Below, one piece after another: positions 13,534 to 14,056 of a stretch of 14,056 bases of DNA. This DNA is from Alphaproteobacteria bacterium (lineage in GTDB: Bacteria > Pseudomonadota > Alphaproteobacteria > JAEULC01). The notes beneath the pieces are model-generated. The model did no database searches. It saw only the letters and a list, made by a program, of their open reading frames with translations, and was not told the DNA's origin. The translations under genes and the position numbers were made by a program. How positions within the stretch are numbered: position 1 is the stretch's first letter; every line of letters begins with the position of its first letter. The stretch covers positions 1 through 14,056 of the forward strand of contig JADZDN010000414.1 of assembly GCA_020851015.1 (NCBI GenBank), read 5' to 3'.

Positions 13534-14056
13534 ATGAGCCCCCCGCATCCCCTGATGCCGCCCCGCGAGGCCGGGGCGTCCGGCCGGGCGTTCCAACTCG
13601 GCGCCATCCGCACCCTGCTGCCGCATCTCTGGCCCAGCGACTGGGGCCTGCGCGGGCGGGTGGTGCTGGCGCTCGCCTGCCTGGCGACCGCCAAGATCGC
13701 CAATGTCTACGTGCCGCTGTTCTACAAGCACGCGATCGACGCGCTGACGCCGCATGTTTCGTCCGGGGCCCAAATCGGCGCGGCGGCGACGGTCGCGGCC
13801 CTACCGGTGGCGATGATCCTGGCCTATGGCTGCGCGCGCGTGCTGGCGCAGCTCTTCGCCGAGCTGCGCGACTTCGTGTTCGCCAAGGTGCAGGCGCGCG
13901 CCATCCGCACCCTGGCGCTCAGCGTGTTCCGCCACCTGCACGCGCTCTCCATGCGCTTCCACATCGAGCGCCAGACCGGCGGGTTGTCGCGCGCGATCGA
14001 GCGCGGCACGCAGGGCATCGACAACCTGCTGAGCTTCACGCTGTTCAGCATCTTCC
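13534..14056 (+). CDS. ATM1/HMT1-type ABC exporter half-transporter, N-terminal part (runs off the window)
   Basis: Only the first 174 residues are in the window, all from the membrane domain. It opens with a short Pro-rich leader (MSPPHPLMPPREAGASGRAF), then TLLPHLWPSDWGLRGRVVLA entering the first helix. NVYVPLFYKHAIDAL and the segment HALSMRFHIERQTGGLSRAI followed by ERGTQGIDNLL are the hallmark of ATM1/HMT1-type exporters. Characterised bacterial and mitochondrial members move glutathione-linked sulfur species or glutathione-metal conjugates across the inner membrane, giving heavy-metal tolerance or iron-sulfur links. I expect an ATPase domain beyond the window edge. ATG 13534 has no clear ribosome binding site; an in-frame ATG at 13555 is the alternative. 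A TGA at 13462-13464 rules out a longer upstream extension. Confidence 0.88.
   Translation, partial: MSPPHPLMPPREAGASGRAFQLGAIRTLLPHLWPSDWGLRGRVVLALACLATAKIANVYVPLFYKHAIDALTPHVSSGAQIGAAATVAALPVAMILAYGCARVLAQLFAELRDFVFAKVQARAIRTLALSVFRHLHALSMRFHIERQTGGLSRAIERGTQGIDNLLSFTLFSIF

Noticed and set aside
13286..13537. 83-codon plus-strand frame whose stop overlaps the ATM1-type start (ATGA)
   Set aside because: The overlap looks like translational coupling, but the peptide has no recognisable pattern and no ribosome binding site, and it is antisense to a more gene-like minus-strand fragment.

Overview
The window is a GC-rich (roughly 70%) stretch of bacterial chromosome. Gene content, strongly GC-biased third codon positions and a head-to-head palindromic repeat of the 'CATCCTTCGAGACG...CTCCTCAGGATG' type fit an alphaproteobacterium, probably Rhodospirillales or Hyphomicrobiales. 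That assignment is inference; there is no rRNA or other phylogenetic marker. I found no tRNA, rRNA, CRISPR array, complete insertion sequence or phage gene.

Layout. Positions 1-1127 (+) hold the 3' part of a Gln/Ala/Arg/Pro-rich envelope-type protein gene, cut in two by an in-frame TAA at 561-563. A LysE-family exporter (1104-1724, -) converges on it, followed by a GFA-type zinc protein (1945-2337, -). After a 347-bp gap come a Tat-exported aldo/keto reductase (2685-3629, +) and a DUF6064-like membrane protein (3657-4535, +). The latter's reading frame has been invaded by palindromic repeats. Converging on it is a phytanoyl-CoA dioxygenase-family oxygenase (4561-5430, -), then a small secreted Cys-containing protein (5508-5921, -).

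The best-defined functional unit is on the minus strand at 9648-5995: a promoter candidate, a cobalamin (B12) riboswitch (9614-9444), a family-5 substrate-binding protein (9311-7815) and two Dpp/Nik-type ABC permeases (7805-6831 and 6834-5995). The genes are tightly spaced, with an ATGA overlap between the two permeases. The riboswitch implies that cobalamin represses the transporter, so its substrate is plausibly cobalt, a corrinoid or something tied to B12 metabolism. The two ATPase genes usual for this class are not adjacent.

Upstream on the minus strand are an NTF2/SnoaL-like protein (9674-10096), a PPP-type metallophosphoesterase (10244-11113) and a 63-residue hypothetical protein (11205-11396). 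A 278-bp divergent promoter region with a perfect 22-bp inverted repeat separates the last of these from a secreted Tyr/Pro/His-rich protein (11675-12133, +). Next come an ABC-exporter membrane domain without an ATPase domain (12227-13279, +), preceded by an FNR/FixK-type TTGA-N6-TCAA site, and the N-terminal part of an ATM1/HMT1-type ABC exporter (13534 to the end, +). A short minus-strand gene remnant may lie between these two.

The points most worth following up are the riboswitch-controlled, ATPase-less peptide/nickel-type importer and the palindromic repeat that has become part of a membrane protein's coding sequence.
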